Of a stretch of 64,000 nucleotides of DNA, positions 46,531-57,539 are shown one piece after another. Made by a program: the position numbers and the translations under genes. Origin of the DNA: Iris pallida (taxonomy: Eukaryota > Streptophyta > Magnoliopsida > Asparagales > Iridaceae). The DNA lies in contig JANAVB010012077.1 in the NCBI GenBank assembly GCA_029216955.1, positions 29,293 through 93,292 on the forward strand, written 5' to 3'. Position 1 is the first letter of the stretch, and the number at the start of each line of letters is the position of its first letter. The notes beneath the pieces are model-generated. The model had not been told where the DNA came from, did no database searches, and worked only from the letters and a program-made list of their open reading frames with translations.

Positions 46531-47295
46531 ATGCAATTACACTCCCTTGAACAAGAACAAACAGAAAAAAAAATCAAAGAACACAAGCATTTGGTACTTA
46601 TAATTATTTCATCGAACATGAAGCGCAAATAGAACAATTCCCAACAAAATCTTTTTTAGGGAAAAAATCCAAATCAAAATCTCTCACTTAATCAAGAGAA
46701 GTCAACGATGATGCAGCCCTTTTCGGATCATAGCCGACGTGGACGGAGACGTCGGGAAATCCTAAAATAATCCTAATTTTGGAGAGATGGATGCATGTAT
46801 GGTTGTCAAAAATTAGGAGATTTTACTAAAATCATGTCGAGGCAGAATTTAGGGCATAAAATAAGCAATGATCGAGATTTTAGGACAAACTGGTGGTGAA
46901 GGCTACGCCGGTGACAACCTTCCCTCGGCGGTGGAGTCTGTAACCGAGGGAGGCAAAGAACGGGCTGAGGGAAGTTGGGGAGCGGGGAGCGGGCAGAGGG
47001 GAGTTGGGGAGCGGGGAGTGTGCTGAGGGGAGTTGGGGAGCGGAAGGAGAAGGAGAAGGAAAAAGAGAGAGGGTTTAGAATTTTTCTTAAGTGCGGGAGA
47101 ATTGCGGGGGAGTCGAGGTTTCGACTTAAATTTCCATACTTTTTTATAATGCTCGTATCACTGGAGCACTATCAATAACGTTTTTAATGTAAACCGTCAT
47201 AGATTTTAGTCTTGCTGAACTTTGATGACGCTTCCACATCAGCCGTCATGAAAACTACTTATCAAGCGTCATTAATAGGTCTTTTTGTTGTAGTA
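46531..47295. other. CACTA-2 right part, with G-rich short repeat
   Basis: No gene is recognised. A GGGGAGTTGGGGAGCGGGGAG word repeats about three times at 46970-47045, giving a local G-rich, possibly G-quadruplex-forming tract. The right subterminal repeats and terminal repeat follow from 47165. Confidence 0.6.
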
Positions 47296-48624
47296 TTTGC
47301 CAATCATAATACAGCCCTTAGGCAGACAAAAATAAGTTTCAACATGAGCTAACACTTGTTCAGCGGCTAAACGCCTCAAAAGAATACTTTACAATAGAGT
47401 GGGAGAGCAAAATAAGAAACCCATTCGTTGCCAGGATTACGTCTGTTGTTCACCATCTGGCTGGAAGACTGGTAGATCCTCGGGTGCTACTCCGAAATCT
47501 GGCCGTACAAACCCAGCTGGGTCAGAACCCAGAAGAGCAAGTGCCACAAGAGGGGCTTCAATTAGGAACTAAAACCAGCAGGTTAATAAACAGAAGATAT
47601 AAATAAATGAACATGATTAAGTAACAATAAGGCATGGTTAGAAAGATAGGATGACAAATGATAAGATAACTAAGAAACTATTCCGAAAACTAAGTTACAA
47701 CCCGTAAGCCAAACTAGGACCGAGGTTGTAACCCTTCACTTGAACAAAACTTAGTCCTTAACCATTTATCGACAAGAGTAAAGTATAAACAATAATGCAT
47801 TGAAGTAACCATATACTGGCACTGTCTAGACAAGACTAGACTCCACCCATCAATCACGGCCAAGCAAGAGTATGGCTTGATACTTTAACTAACTAGGGTT
47901 GTCACAAGCCTAGTTACTAGCAAGATACAATGAGATGTTCCCACAGTCACAAGCCCTGCAGCCATCCAGGTTATCCAGACGAGGTGATTTATTAGAGTCG
48001 CAAGTGTTATCAAGAGTTATCAAGATTATTGGTGTACTTTTAGTACTCATGTTTTTCAAGAAGTGCCCCACATGACTGTGCTTGAAATGTAACCTACTCG
48101 TCGGCAGGCTACAAGTCCCTCAGGTGTGGTCGGGATATGGAATCGCCTATAACTGGGAAAATCTCTCTATATGGACTACTTGATCAATCTAGTCATTAAC
48201 CTAGTCAGATTCATTATGAATTTCTGACCGTGGTAACCAGGAATCCATGTCCTAGACATGATGCAAGACGAGACATGTAGCTTATACAGGCACAATCAAG
48301 AGAATCAACCACGGTGTCAAGACAAGAGTTACTTAGCAAGTCAGGGTAGCTGTCACAACAGCGCTTTCAAGATTTTACATGTCATGTCAGGTTACTTATT
48401 ACTTGTCAAGATTACTTGTCTGGAGTGTGGCTCGATGGACCACTATCAAGCTTATACATGCCATATCAAGTTTACTTGTTACTTGTCAAGAGTGCGCCTT
48501 GACGGGCCACTATCAAGATTATCAAGAAGGGTTCATGCCATCATGTCGTGTTCATGTCAAGAGTTATCAAGTTATCACAAACATATAACAAAATACATAA
48601 ACAGTTGCAAGAACATGGAAGGTA

Positions 48625-49085
48625 CAGGGAGGTAGGCGCATCACAAGGGGCACCTAGGCATGGATGGGCACCTGGACACTAATGGGTGCCAGGGCCAAGA
48701 TGGCGCCTAGGCACGAGTGGACACCAGGGCCAGAATGGCGCCTAAGTAAGCTTGGGCTCCAGGGTCAGAATGGTGCATAGCCGAGTCTAGGCGCATGGTC
48801 AGACTGGGCGCATAGCCAGGGGCGCTGGATCATCGTAGGCGCCAAGGCCAACATGGGGGCCTGGGCCTTGATGACCAGAGGGGAGGGGCGCATCACACTG
48901 GGCACCTAAGCACCCGTGAGCACAAGGGGCAGGGGCACGCAGGGCGCCTGGGCCAGACGGGGCGCATCACATTGGCGCCTAAGCACCGTGAGCGCAAGGG
49001 GCAGGGACGCCTAGGCCAGACTGGGCACCAGGGCACCGGGGGCACCATGGACAAATGGGGTGCCTGGCCCAACATGGCACCGACG
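48625..49085. repeat. Minisatellite in the solo LTR
   Basis: Irregular units of about 35-40 bp are built on GGCGCCTAGGCA, CCAGGGCCA, AATGGCGCC and GGGCGCAT. They occupy the position at which the LTR of element 1 carries a different array (CTACGCGAGC type, 13320-13600). The ORF on the minus strand here is repeat-derived. Confidence 0.75.
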
Positions 49086-49712
49086 CACTGTTCTTATTCT
49101 CCAAACAGCAGTTAAGCTCCATAGGAATCCGAAAACTTCAAATGAGCATAACTTGCTCAAAACAAGTCTGAATCGGGACTTTCAAGGGTCTAAACTACAC
49201 AGAACGAGATTTCCTACAGCCTGGGACGACTGGTTTAGAAAATACCAAGATTTACTAGGTCAAATCAAGAAAAACAAGAAAATTCATAACTTAGATCTAC
49301 ACAAATCTATCCACCAAAATCAAAAATGCTAAGCTCTAAAGAGGCTTAGAATCTAGTAGAGAAGAGAATAGAACAATAAAAGGGGAGATATTTGATGAAG
49401 CAAGATTGCACTTGCCTAAGGGTTCTTGGTGGGTGGGAGGAGTTATGAGGAGGAAGAAGAAGAAAAAATAATAAATAAATGAGAAGAGTTATGAAGAGAG
49501 AGAAAGAGAAAGGAGTTGGTTTAAATAGGAAGTTCACCATGATGAACCAACTCAAACGAAACCAAGCCAACATGAACCAAAATAAACCAAGTCAAGCCAA
49601 GATTAAACTAAGACTAGGCTAAACAAGACAAGTCAAAATATAGGTAAACTGACAATGCCAGAAATCCATATATGCATGCTGAAAATACGTATAACGAGAA
49701 ACGGGAGTGACA

Positions 49713-50420
49713 AATCCTATGGAGAAGGAGTGTCTCGCTCTACTCTTTGCCATTCAAAAGATGCGCCATTATGTGGCTAGACAGACAATCCACGTCATCT
49801 CCCGAGTCAATCCTCTCAGAGTCCTTATGACCAAACTAGGGGCCCTAAACTCGCGGTTAGCTACATGGGCAATCATCTTGACGCCTTATGACATGGTCTT
49901 TATCCCACAAAAGGCAGTCAAAGGCTAAGCGTTGGCTGCTTGGCGGCAAATCCTGTACCGGAGATGTCGAAACTCTACGAAGTTATCCTGGATGAAGTCC
50001 TAGAGTCCAATACAGTCTCAGACAATCCTGTTTGGCATATGTTCTTTGACGGCGCTTCAAGAACAAGGCCTAAAGGCGAGATCATCGTAAGGGTCGGAGT
50101 CATTCTCATTACTCCCGACGGCTTAGTCATTCACCGTGCATACTCCCTCATGGAATCATGCACCAATAATGTTGCTAAATACAACGCTTTCATAATCGGG
50201 CTCCAGCTCGCTAAATAGTTGGGAGTCAACTATATTAAGGCCTACGGTGACTCGAAGCTGATTATCAAGCAGGTTCGAGGATAATATGAGGTTCGGTATG
50301 AAGATCTGATTCCTTACCACCAGGCAGCAATCGATATCATTTCTACCTTCATAGGGTTCTTTATAGAACATGTACCTCTATTGCAAAACTTAGAGGCCGA
50401 CACATTCAATGGTCTCGCTG
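49713..50420 (+). pseudogene. RNase H (3' part) and second RNase H of Tat element A
   Basis: PMEKECLALLFAIQKMRHYV, then RVNPLRVLMTKLGALNSRLA completes the first RNase H. After a stop at 49926 the second, archaeal-type domain reads NPVWHMFFDGASRTRPKG, GVILITPDGLVIHRAYS, NNVAKYNAFIIGLQLA and GDSKLIIKQVRG. The Glu of the usual NNVAEYNA motif is Lys here, and stops lie at 50216 and 50282. The distal EADAL motif reads as EADTFN. The domain is therefore dead, in contrast to element B, where the acidic set is complete. Confidence 0.87.
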
Positions 50421-51801
50421 CTTCTCTGGCAGCTCCTGGTGGAATCCAATATACCGTCACGGTGATGGGTCGAGAGCTGGTTTTCCCGAAGAGCAACCTG
50501 CATACGTGTCTGAGTTACTCAGTACAAATATACACTAATGTTGACATTCGAGACTGGCGATACCCGTTCATAGACTATGCATTCTATAAAGTCCTGCCCG
50601 AAGACCCGAAGGAAGCCACTTTCGTCAAAAGGCGTTCGCTCCGATTCTTCTATGACATGGCTACCAAAATCCTGTATCGTCGTTCATATGACGGACTCCT
50701 CCTGCGATATCTATCCAAGACCAAAGCACAAGAAGTACTCCAAGAGGCACACAATGGTACCAGCGGGGCTCACCAGCCTGGTCCTAAGTTGCAGGACCGA
50801 CTGCCTCGTATGGGCTACTATTGGCCCACTATGATGGCAGATGTCGTTGATTACGCAAAGAAGTGTAGGTTATGTCAGTTGCATGCTGACTTCATCCACC
50901 AACCGTCAGAGTTTCTATATTCCACAGCGGCCGCTGGCCATTTGAAGCATAGAAAATAAACATCATTGAGCCCACCATCCTCCAAAGGACACCGGTTCAT
51001 CCTCGCTACCACCGACTACTTTTCTAAGTGGGCGAAAGAAGTACCGCTGGCTGAGATTAAGGCTTCGAACGTGATTAACTTTGTTAAGCATCACGTCAAA
51101 TACCGCTTCGGAGTTCCCGGAAGGATTATCCATGACAAAGGCCCTCAGTTCGTGAGCCACACATTCTATCGATTCTGTGATAAGAATCGAATACAAAATA
51201 TAGCATCAATGGCTTACAATTCTGTAGCAAATGGACTAGCTAAAGTATTCAACAAGACTATTGTCAAATTGCTCAAGAAGGTCGTATCTTCCAATAAGGG
51301 TGACTGGAATAAAAAAACCCCGGCGAATGTCTGTGGGCTTACCATACAACTGTTCAAATATCCATGGGCAACACACCATTCTCTTTCGTTTATGGGAGTG
51401 AGGTAAGGCTACCTCTAGAGATCCAGATCCCGTCCTTATGGGTAGCTATAACCAATCATCTAACTGACGAAAACAATCAACGTCGACGGCTACAGGAGTT
51501 GGAGCGTTGGACGAAAAGCATCTGCTAGCTCAGCAACGGATCGAGCTTTATCCAGCTTGAATTTATGGGGCCTTCAACAAAAAGGTCTAAAAAAGGACAT
51601 TCTAAGTGTGTGACCTCGTCTTATCAGTTCGGAGACCGATGATGATGACTCACAAGATGGCTAGGAAGTTCGAACCCAAGTGGGAAGGACCATTCGCCAT
51701 AGAGATGTCTACTCCATTGGTGCCTACCGACTGGCCAAACCTAACGGTAATTTGCTAATGATGTCGATCAATGGCAAGTTCCTGAAGAAGTATTATGTCT
51801 G
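50421..51801 (+). pseudogene. Integrase of Tat element A, catalytic residues lost
   Basis: The HHCC zinc-binding part is complete in 50381-50959: RSLRFFYDMATKILYRRSYD, AHNGTSGAHQPGPKL, YYWPTMMADVV and KKCRLCQLH. In the core, the first Asp block (WGMDIIG in relatives) reads with a stop and Asn in place of Asp near 50945-50965. IIHDKGPQFVSH keeps the second Asp. The third residue reads NGLAKVFNKT, with Lys in place of Glu. The C-terminal part is shifted in frame and ends MMSINGKFLKKYYV at 51801. Two of three catalytic residues appear lost. Confidence 0.88.
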
Positions 51802-52363
51802 AGGTTTAAATCGACATACATTTCCATATCCCCCATTGGTGTTCATGAATTCTATTTACGAGTTCATCTCTTGCATATTTCCCTAGTAGAAAAATATTTT
51901 CACGTCCATGTTACTTATGAGTTATTTTTCTACACCCCAATGAAGTGCATTCCTATCATGTCCATATTACCTCTGATTAGACATTTCTTCCATGACAAAC
52001 CCCGTGATTGTCATAATTATCTATAGAACCTTTTACGTCCATATTACCTCTGAGTCGTTCTATACGCCCGTAGAGTCTATTATTGCCATGTCCACATAAC
52101 CTCTGAGTAAGAAAAATTCTACCACAAAAAATTTTGTGTTTACCATGTCAATATAACCTCTGAGTAAACATCATATCCCCAGTGGAGTTACCTCCATCCC
52201 CTCTTGTAATACTACCTCTGAGGGAATTCTCATTATTATACAAGAATGTTCACAGCAAATGGACAGCAAAGAAGCCAAACTAAAAAAATTCATTCATAAA
52301 ATGGAAAGGTTTTTCTTTCTTTGTTACAAAAGGGTCTCTCGAAAAGAAAGAGACAGAAGGATA
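51802..52363. repeat. Spacer with CCATATTACCTCTGA repeats between integrase and antisense ORF of A
   Basis: Six degenerate copies of (C/A)TGTCCATATTACCTCTGAG occur near 51901, 51958, 52036, 52097, 52146 and 52205, at 50-75-base spacing. Two copies in the same place in element B (38205 and 38235) indicate an ancestral feature of the family. Function unknown. Confidence 0.65.
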
Positions 52364-55300
52364 TCAGCATTGTGACGACCGATGCAGGAGTTCTTCCAGA
52401 CGACTCCTCAAAAGAGCAACTTGGGGCCCATCCAACTCTTTATCTCGACGCTCTGCTTCTTGACGTTGACCGGCCTCATCCTCGAGTTGGGACAAGTTCT
52501 GGCATGCGAGGTCCAACTCTGCTTGATGAACACTAATACTTTCCCTCTCCCGAGCCAGGGTCTCGGATCGTTGGTGAAGGACCTCCTGTTGGTCCCTTGA
52601 CTTATCCAACTCACTCTCAGCAAAGGCTAACTTCTCTTCTAGCTGTCGAATCTGCTCCCGGAGGGTCTCACACTGTTCCTTCAAGGATGTACGATGGAAG
52701 ACCTGAACCTCTTCGGCATCGGTTACTTCTTCGATTTTGGCTTCAACCTCGGCTAGCCTGTCAGTCAGAGCCTGACGTCTCTGCTCGTGCTGGGAATGTT
52801 CGGAGGCCATCTTCTCTAATTTTGTGTCCGCCATGGATGAAAGACCGTGTTTAAGATTTTGAAGCTCTGAGACGGTGGTTTCCAATTCTTTTAGGAGAGC
52901 TTCTATTTTGTCCCCTTCGCCTCATACTCTGGATAGTCGCACAATGCCACCAGTTGGGCCCTCACTGCAGACCGAGCTCGTCGAAGTGATCGGTTGTCCC
53001 GTAAGACACCTTCTATGTCGTGCTTCAAAGCATGGCGAACGATACCCACGATGAGGTTGGCATAGTATGCATTGTCAGCCAGATCCATTGGGGTCAGCGG
53101 AGATGTCGCGATAGAAGGTCCCGGAGCAGCAGCGACAGCCAATACGCGTCTAGGTATTACAGCTGGAGTAGGTGGTGCCATGATTGGAACGGAAGATGTC
53201 GACGAGACATGGACGGAAAGAGCCAATGTCGTCAGATGCATAACCGGCTCTTCAACGGGCTCCCTCACCGGTTCTTCTACAATTCCCAAGATCGACCTCT
53301 GGGAAGCCTCATGGACTGACACTTGGACAACCTCCACGGTAAATTTTTCAACGATCGTTGTGACCAACTTCTCAGTGGTCTTCTAAACTGGTGCTTCAGC
53401 AGCCGGCTTATCAGCGGTCATCTCGACCAAATCTGTAGCAGCAGGCTCGATGGCAGCCTCTTCGAGCAGTTCTGTAGTGACTGTATTGGAGGGCTCTTCA
53501 ATAACCAATTCCTCGACATTCTTTTCGACCGGTTTCTCAACCATCTCCCCATCGTCGGGCTCATCAGCAGCACCATCGACCACCATCTCAGTGGCCACCT
53601 TAGCTGGAACCTTAGTAATCGGCTTGTCAGCGGCCGCATCAACTTATTCTGCATTGGTCCCCTCGGTCGTTTCTTCGAGGACCATATCGGCCAAATCCTC
53701 AATTGCCTCCTCGGTCGCTTTTAGAATGACCTCATCGACCAACTATTCGATAGTTATCTTTACCAGTCCTTCAACAGCTCGGCAGGCTAATGCTTCGACA
53801 GCCTCCGCTGTCAACCCTTCCATGGTCTCCTCGACCAGCCGTTGGGACAAATCCTTGGTATGCTCCAAGGGCAGCTCCTCGGTCGCACGATCTTCCTCAT
53901 CTCCCGGTGCATCGGGAGTATCCTCAACCATTTCTTCGGCACAAAGAGGAGGTACGTTGAGGGATCCTGAATAATACCTTTAATATCCACGGCCACTTGG
54001 CCCTCACGAGTACAGACTCCGGAGTCCTACCCTCGGCTACCGCCAGACTGACCCCGGGTACCTCCATAGGCTCGTCCATAATTGGCCCTATAAATTTTTT
54101 CTGCTGAGGCGAAGCCAATGGCTCCGAAAAGCCCCGAGTCTCATGCGCAAAAGGAAAGGGAGGAGAGACGTCCTCCGAGTCAGTAGTTTCAGCAGCTACA
54201 GTCTCTCCCTTGGTCCTTGCAACTTGAAGTACCTCTGGGGCAGGTTCCTCGGGAAGTTCTATGAGTATCTTCGACCATGTGGACTTCGCCTTTTTCTTTG
54301 CCTACACAAGCAAAGAAGTGATAAGCAAAAAGCACGAAATAAAAATCGAAAGAGAAAACACTAAGATGTACCTGTGAAGGAGGTTTAATAGGTAGAGCGC
54401 TTTGTTCCAGCAAGGACTATCGGGAGGGTCCGTACTACAAAGGTACAGCCTTTTTTTGTTCTCTTGACAGGAGGAGGGCTTACCCCCGAAGGAACTCAAC
54501 GCTTCAGCGGGTTACTTAGGGGTGCTTCCTCCTCTCTTCCTTTTCGTGATGAACTGGAGCCGTCTGTGGATCTACTCTCCGACGACGCAAGCCCTTGAAG
54601 GCGCTCTGAGGCCGATCGAGGTGTCTCAAATTTTGTCCCCTCAAGCAAGCTGCGTTCTCAATCATAGTCCGAAAGGAAGTTGTTGGTAACGCAGTAAAAC
54701 CTCACTGCATAATATAAGATGCGAGTCTCTTCGTGCATCGAAGGGATCGTAAACTTCATCCCAGTACGCTCGACGTTATAATAGCACCATGCCCGGGCGC
54801 CATCCAGCAAGCTTCCTTAATAACCAAGATAGGAGCTTGGGTTGTCCATCATCGTTTGACTATAGCCGAACTGTCGCACGAACCGACTCAGCAAATAAGG
54901 TTCCAGATACACCTGATTTTGATTCCGGTACAGCAAGTGGGAAGGACGGATAGACTGCAGCCAATGGAAAGCACCGAAGGTCAAATCACTATCCTCTTTG
55001 CCTTGGTCAGTTAATACATCATCTGCAAGGTAACCCTTGTACGAAGGCAAAACCATGTTGAAATCATAGACGTCTAACCGGCTCAACATCCACCTACAAA
55101 CGGGGACACCCTGATGGAGCCATTTGGCTCGGTGGTAATTATGCAGCGTCGCATCCCCTTCATCGTAACCTTCGATAGTGCCGGGGACTATTAAATCGGG
55201 ATGATGTAACGCCAACCAACCCATTAAATAATGGTAAGGAAGCTCAACCCGAGGGAATTTATCATCTCCCCCATGGCACTCTATTATCCTCTTCGAGAGC

Positions 55301-56193
55301 TCCCTCAGACCTCGCAAGGTATTACATACCATCGTCGGGAGTAAAGCTAACGAATGTTTAAAGGCCAACTTCATAGCTGGGAGAATGAGTTCCCGACTAA
55401 TTCGCCCCACGGATCCAGAGCCCCCAGGGACTACAGCTTTTCGTAGCCATATCATTAGAAACACAGCCAGTGCTGCTTTCGGGCTTAAAGCAGTCAGATT
55501 CTGACAGAAGTTGTTGTGAACGGTAGAGGTGGACTTTCCCTCGACATCTACTGAGGGAGCCGATACCCCTGCTACGGCCATCAGATCTTATACCTCGTTG
55601 GTAGTATATGCCCTACGCGTGGTAAAATGAACTGTTCTCGGCCTCGATGGATGCTTTTCGAAGATATAATCTATCCAAGCTTTGACATGTGGCTGAGTCT
55701 TCGTCCTGTCCTGGCGTACGCACACTTGATGATGGGAAAGAAATTCTTTATACACAGCCATCATTTCGGGATATTTGTTTTCCAGCATTAAAAACTTCTC
55801 TTTACTATGAGGGTATTCCTCATATGGTTCGTCGTCCCATGGCAGCTTCGAGATGGCGCGCATCTCATGGAGGGCCAATCCTATTTCTCCGCGCGGAGTG
55901 AATAAAGTCCCGATATGATGGTTATACATCTCCAGCAAGGCCATGAACAACGATTGATTAATCTCTATACCATGTTCGGTAGCCCTAATGGCACGATGCA
56001 AGCCCGTACCTTACAGATCCTCCTTGAACCTACCCAATACCCACTGGGTTAGTTCGCGCCATCCAGTCCTGGGGTGAATCCAACCTTCGACTCGGAAGAG
56101 CTTTTTCGGATACGTACATCTCGTCGCCAAAAGTCGATTTGCAAAAAAAGAGGCCCGGAACGGGTGTGCCCCCGTAGTAAAATCACTGAGCAC
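52364..56193 (-). pseudogene. Long antisense ORF (aORF) of Tat element A: plant-mobile-domain-like protein with C-terminal coiled coil
   Basis: Runs against pol. From 56193 to 54817 one frame of about 459 codons is broken only by two stops (56011-56013 and 55588-55590). It reads HPRTGWRELTQWVLGRFKE, FTPRGEIGLALHEMRAISKLP, VELPYHYLMGWLALHHPDL and LEPYLLSRFVRQFGYSQ. This resembles plant mobile domain (PMD) proteins, where a GE...LP block and a terminal R-x-FGY-Q block recur. Similarity continues with WCYYNVERTGMKFTIPSMHE. The middle (54100-52903) is Glu/Val/Pro/Ala/Thr-rich. The C-terminal part (52885-52364) is a heptad-rich coiled coil (LREQIRQLEEKLAFAESELD). CACTA-3 truncates the N-terminus. 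Antisense extra ORFs are known in Tat elements; the exact role is not. Confidence 0.75.
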
Positions 56194-56540
56194 ACTACAA
56201 GAAAATTGATTTTTTCCAACGTTTTATAAACGTCGGAAAAAATGTCAAAAATGTTGCATAGGAATTTTTGACATTTTCGACAAACGTCGTCGTTGTCACA
56301 GTCAGGAATTCACAACGTTTTAGATAAACATCGGTGTAGGTAAAAGACGACATTTGCAACAACGTTTAATAAACGTTGAAAATTGTACAATAATAGGTAA
56401 TAGTTTTTCAACGTTTTAATAAAAACGTCGAAAACTGAACTTCTTTTCCAACCTTTTGCAAAAAAGTTAGGATTTGCTTTTCCAATATTTTCCCAATAAT
56501 TTTCCAACGTTTTAACATAAACATCGATATAGGTAAAATC
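56193..56540. repeat. CACTA-3 left terminal and subterminal repeats
   Basis: Terminal CACTACAAGAAAA is followed by at least eight short CAACGTTTTA/AAACGTCGGAAA-like words in alternating orientation up to about 56530. Confidence 0.75.
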
Positions 56541-57379
56541 ATTTTTAAAAAATATATAATTTGAATATATTTGTCATGCACTTGTATTTAACCGACTAAT
56601 TCCTAATGAATAATTAAACCATACTCCAATTAACATTATACGTTCAACATTATATAATTTACAAAATAAACTTTTATTGATCAAAATACAACATTTTACT
56701 GTACAACATTTTAATAATGCAAACAATGATAAATCCAAGGCAAATATGAAATAGGCAGAAACCATTACTTCCTTAGGAATTGTTGCTGAAAACAACAAGG
56801 ATTGCCTTTGGCATAGGATGTGGTCAACGATATTCTCTATATGTATGCAAAATCCCAAGTCCAGCAAGTGGTCAGCCCCATCAAGGGTGCGCAATTTTAA
56901 ACCCATCATACGGACAGAGAACCCAGAATTGTTCTCAATATGCATGAGATCTAATAGTCAACCAGGGGTGGCAATTATAATCTACAAATATATTTTATAA
57001 ACTTGATGAGAATCATCACAATAAAAGGCCATAAATATGTGTAACAATATTGACATATTTGGATAAAAACCTTCGCATAAAAATGATAAAAAAGTGAAAA
57101 GATTGGGAGTTCCTCACATGAAGCAACCAAAGTCATGCACCTCTTGCTACCCCTAAGCTGCACAGATTATACAAACCAACCAATACTATAATAAAAATGT
57201 GTTTTAATGACACTCGAGCACTGGAATAGCAATATTTTCCGTGGTTGATGCACCAGTCAAAAACTTAGCAGCATTTATCCACCTGAAACAATAAGCAAGG
57301 AATTCATGTCCACAAAGTTAAATAAATCAACATATTCATATAATCATATAAATAGCGAACATAAAGACCATAAACTTTA
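56541..57379. other. CACTA-3 interior, no gene recognised
   Basis: AT-rich. A minus-strand ORF at 56574-56945 and short plus-strand ORFs have no recognisable domain. Parts near 56760-56945 have mixed composition and could be another captured piece that I cannot identify. Confidence 0.4.
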
Positions 57380-57527
57380 AAGTAATCACTCATATATTTG
57401 GCAGAAGTATTCCCTTTCCCTTTCATGGCCTCTTTTTCCAATTTCTTTTTCTCTGTTTCTGCATCACGGGCATTCTCTTCGTGTGATTTATTGAACATAT
57501 TGACAAAGATGACTAAAATTGATGTTA
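57380..57527 (-). pseudogene. Formin FH2-domain exon fragment captured by CACTA-3
   Basis: On the minus strand, after the 3' splice site TTGTCAACAG, the exon encodes VTSILVIFVNMFNKSHEENA and then RDAETEKKKLEKEAMKGK. This matches the C-terminal part of the FH2 domain of plant formins, where VTSILVIFV-x-MFNK-x-EEN is followed by a Lys/Glu-rich helix. Formins nucleate and elongate actin filaments. Only one exon is recognised, and neither the FH2 core nor FH1 is found. The 3' limit is uncertain, because the frame continues into AT-rich sequence after about 57400. Confidence 0.75.
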
Positions 57528-57539
57528 CTGTTGACAAGG

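Larger units (their letters stand above)
43048..47295. mobile_element. CACTA-2: 4.2-kb CACTA-like element with internal 1032-bp tandem repeats
   Basis: Terminal inverted repeats TACTACAACAAAAA start at 43048 and end at 47295, flanked by TTT on both sides (43045-43047 and 47296-47298). The uninterrupted site exists in element 1 near 1238-1250. Subterminal words GCGTCATTAAT and GCGTTAT recur in both ends. The outermost base is T, not the canonical C, at both ends. No transposase is encoded. Most of the interior is a threefold tandem repeat (43689-46530). Confidence 0.85.
42727..49712 (-). mobile_element. Solo LTR of the element-1 family, inserted in Tat A and split by CACTA-2
   Basis: Begins TGTCATGCCCCAG and ends GGGAGTGACA. 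It is flanked by AATCT (42722-42726) and AATCC (49713-49717), a 5-bp duplication with one change. Without CACTA-2 and its 3-bp duplication it is about 2735 bp, matching the about 2.7-kb LTR of element 1. No internal region or second LTR is present, so it is the product of recombination between two LTRs. The minus orientation is taken from element 1, where gag lies on the minus strand. Confidence 0.9.
14535..56192 (+). mobile_element. Tat element A: Ty3/gypsy retrotransposon of the Tat (Ogre-like) lineage, oldest layer, split by later insertions
   Basis: Three segments join into one element: 14535-18076 (gag to the start of protease), 40064-42726 (protease, RT, start of RNase H) and 49713-56192 (RNase H, second RNase H, integrase, antisense ORF). 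At each join the reading frame resumes within a few codons: KVDR to IHIDYGS across element B, and HRYN to PMEKECLAL across the solo LTR. Neither LTR of A is in view: element 1 borders it on the left and CACTA-3 interrupts it on the right. The two RNase H domains place it in the Tat lineage. Its genes carry many stops, frameshifts and lost catalytic residues. Confidence 0.88.

Noticed and set aside
47290..47298. TA target duplication (Tc1/mariner) for CACTA-2
   Set aside because: The empty site in element 1 (GGATTTGTTAATC) has no TA at the junction, whereas a TTT duplication restores it exactly.
53072..53386. Plus-strand ORFs over 53000-53400
   Set aside because: Opposite strand of the antisense ORF of element A; no recognisable domain.
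53450..53974. 174-codon plus-strand Ser-rich ORF
   Set aside because: Shadow of the Glu/Val/Ala-rich antisense ORF; Ser arises from the complementary codons.
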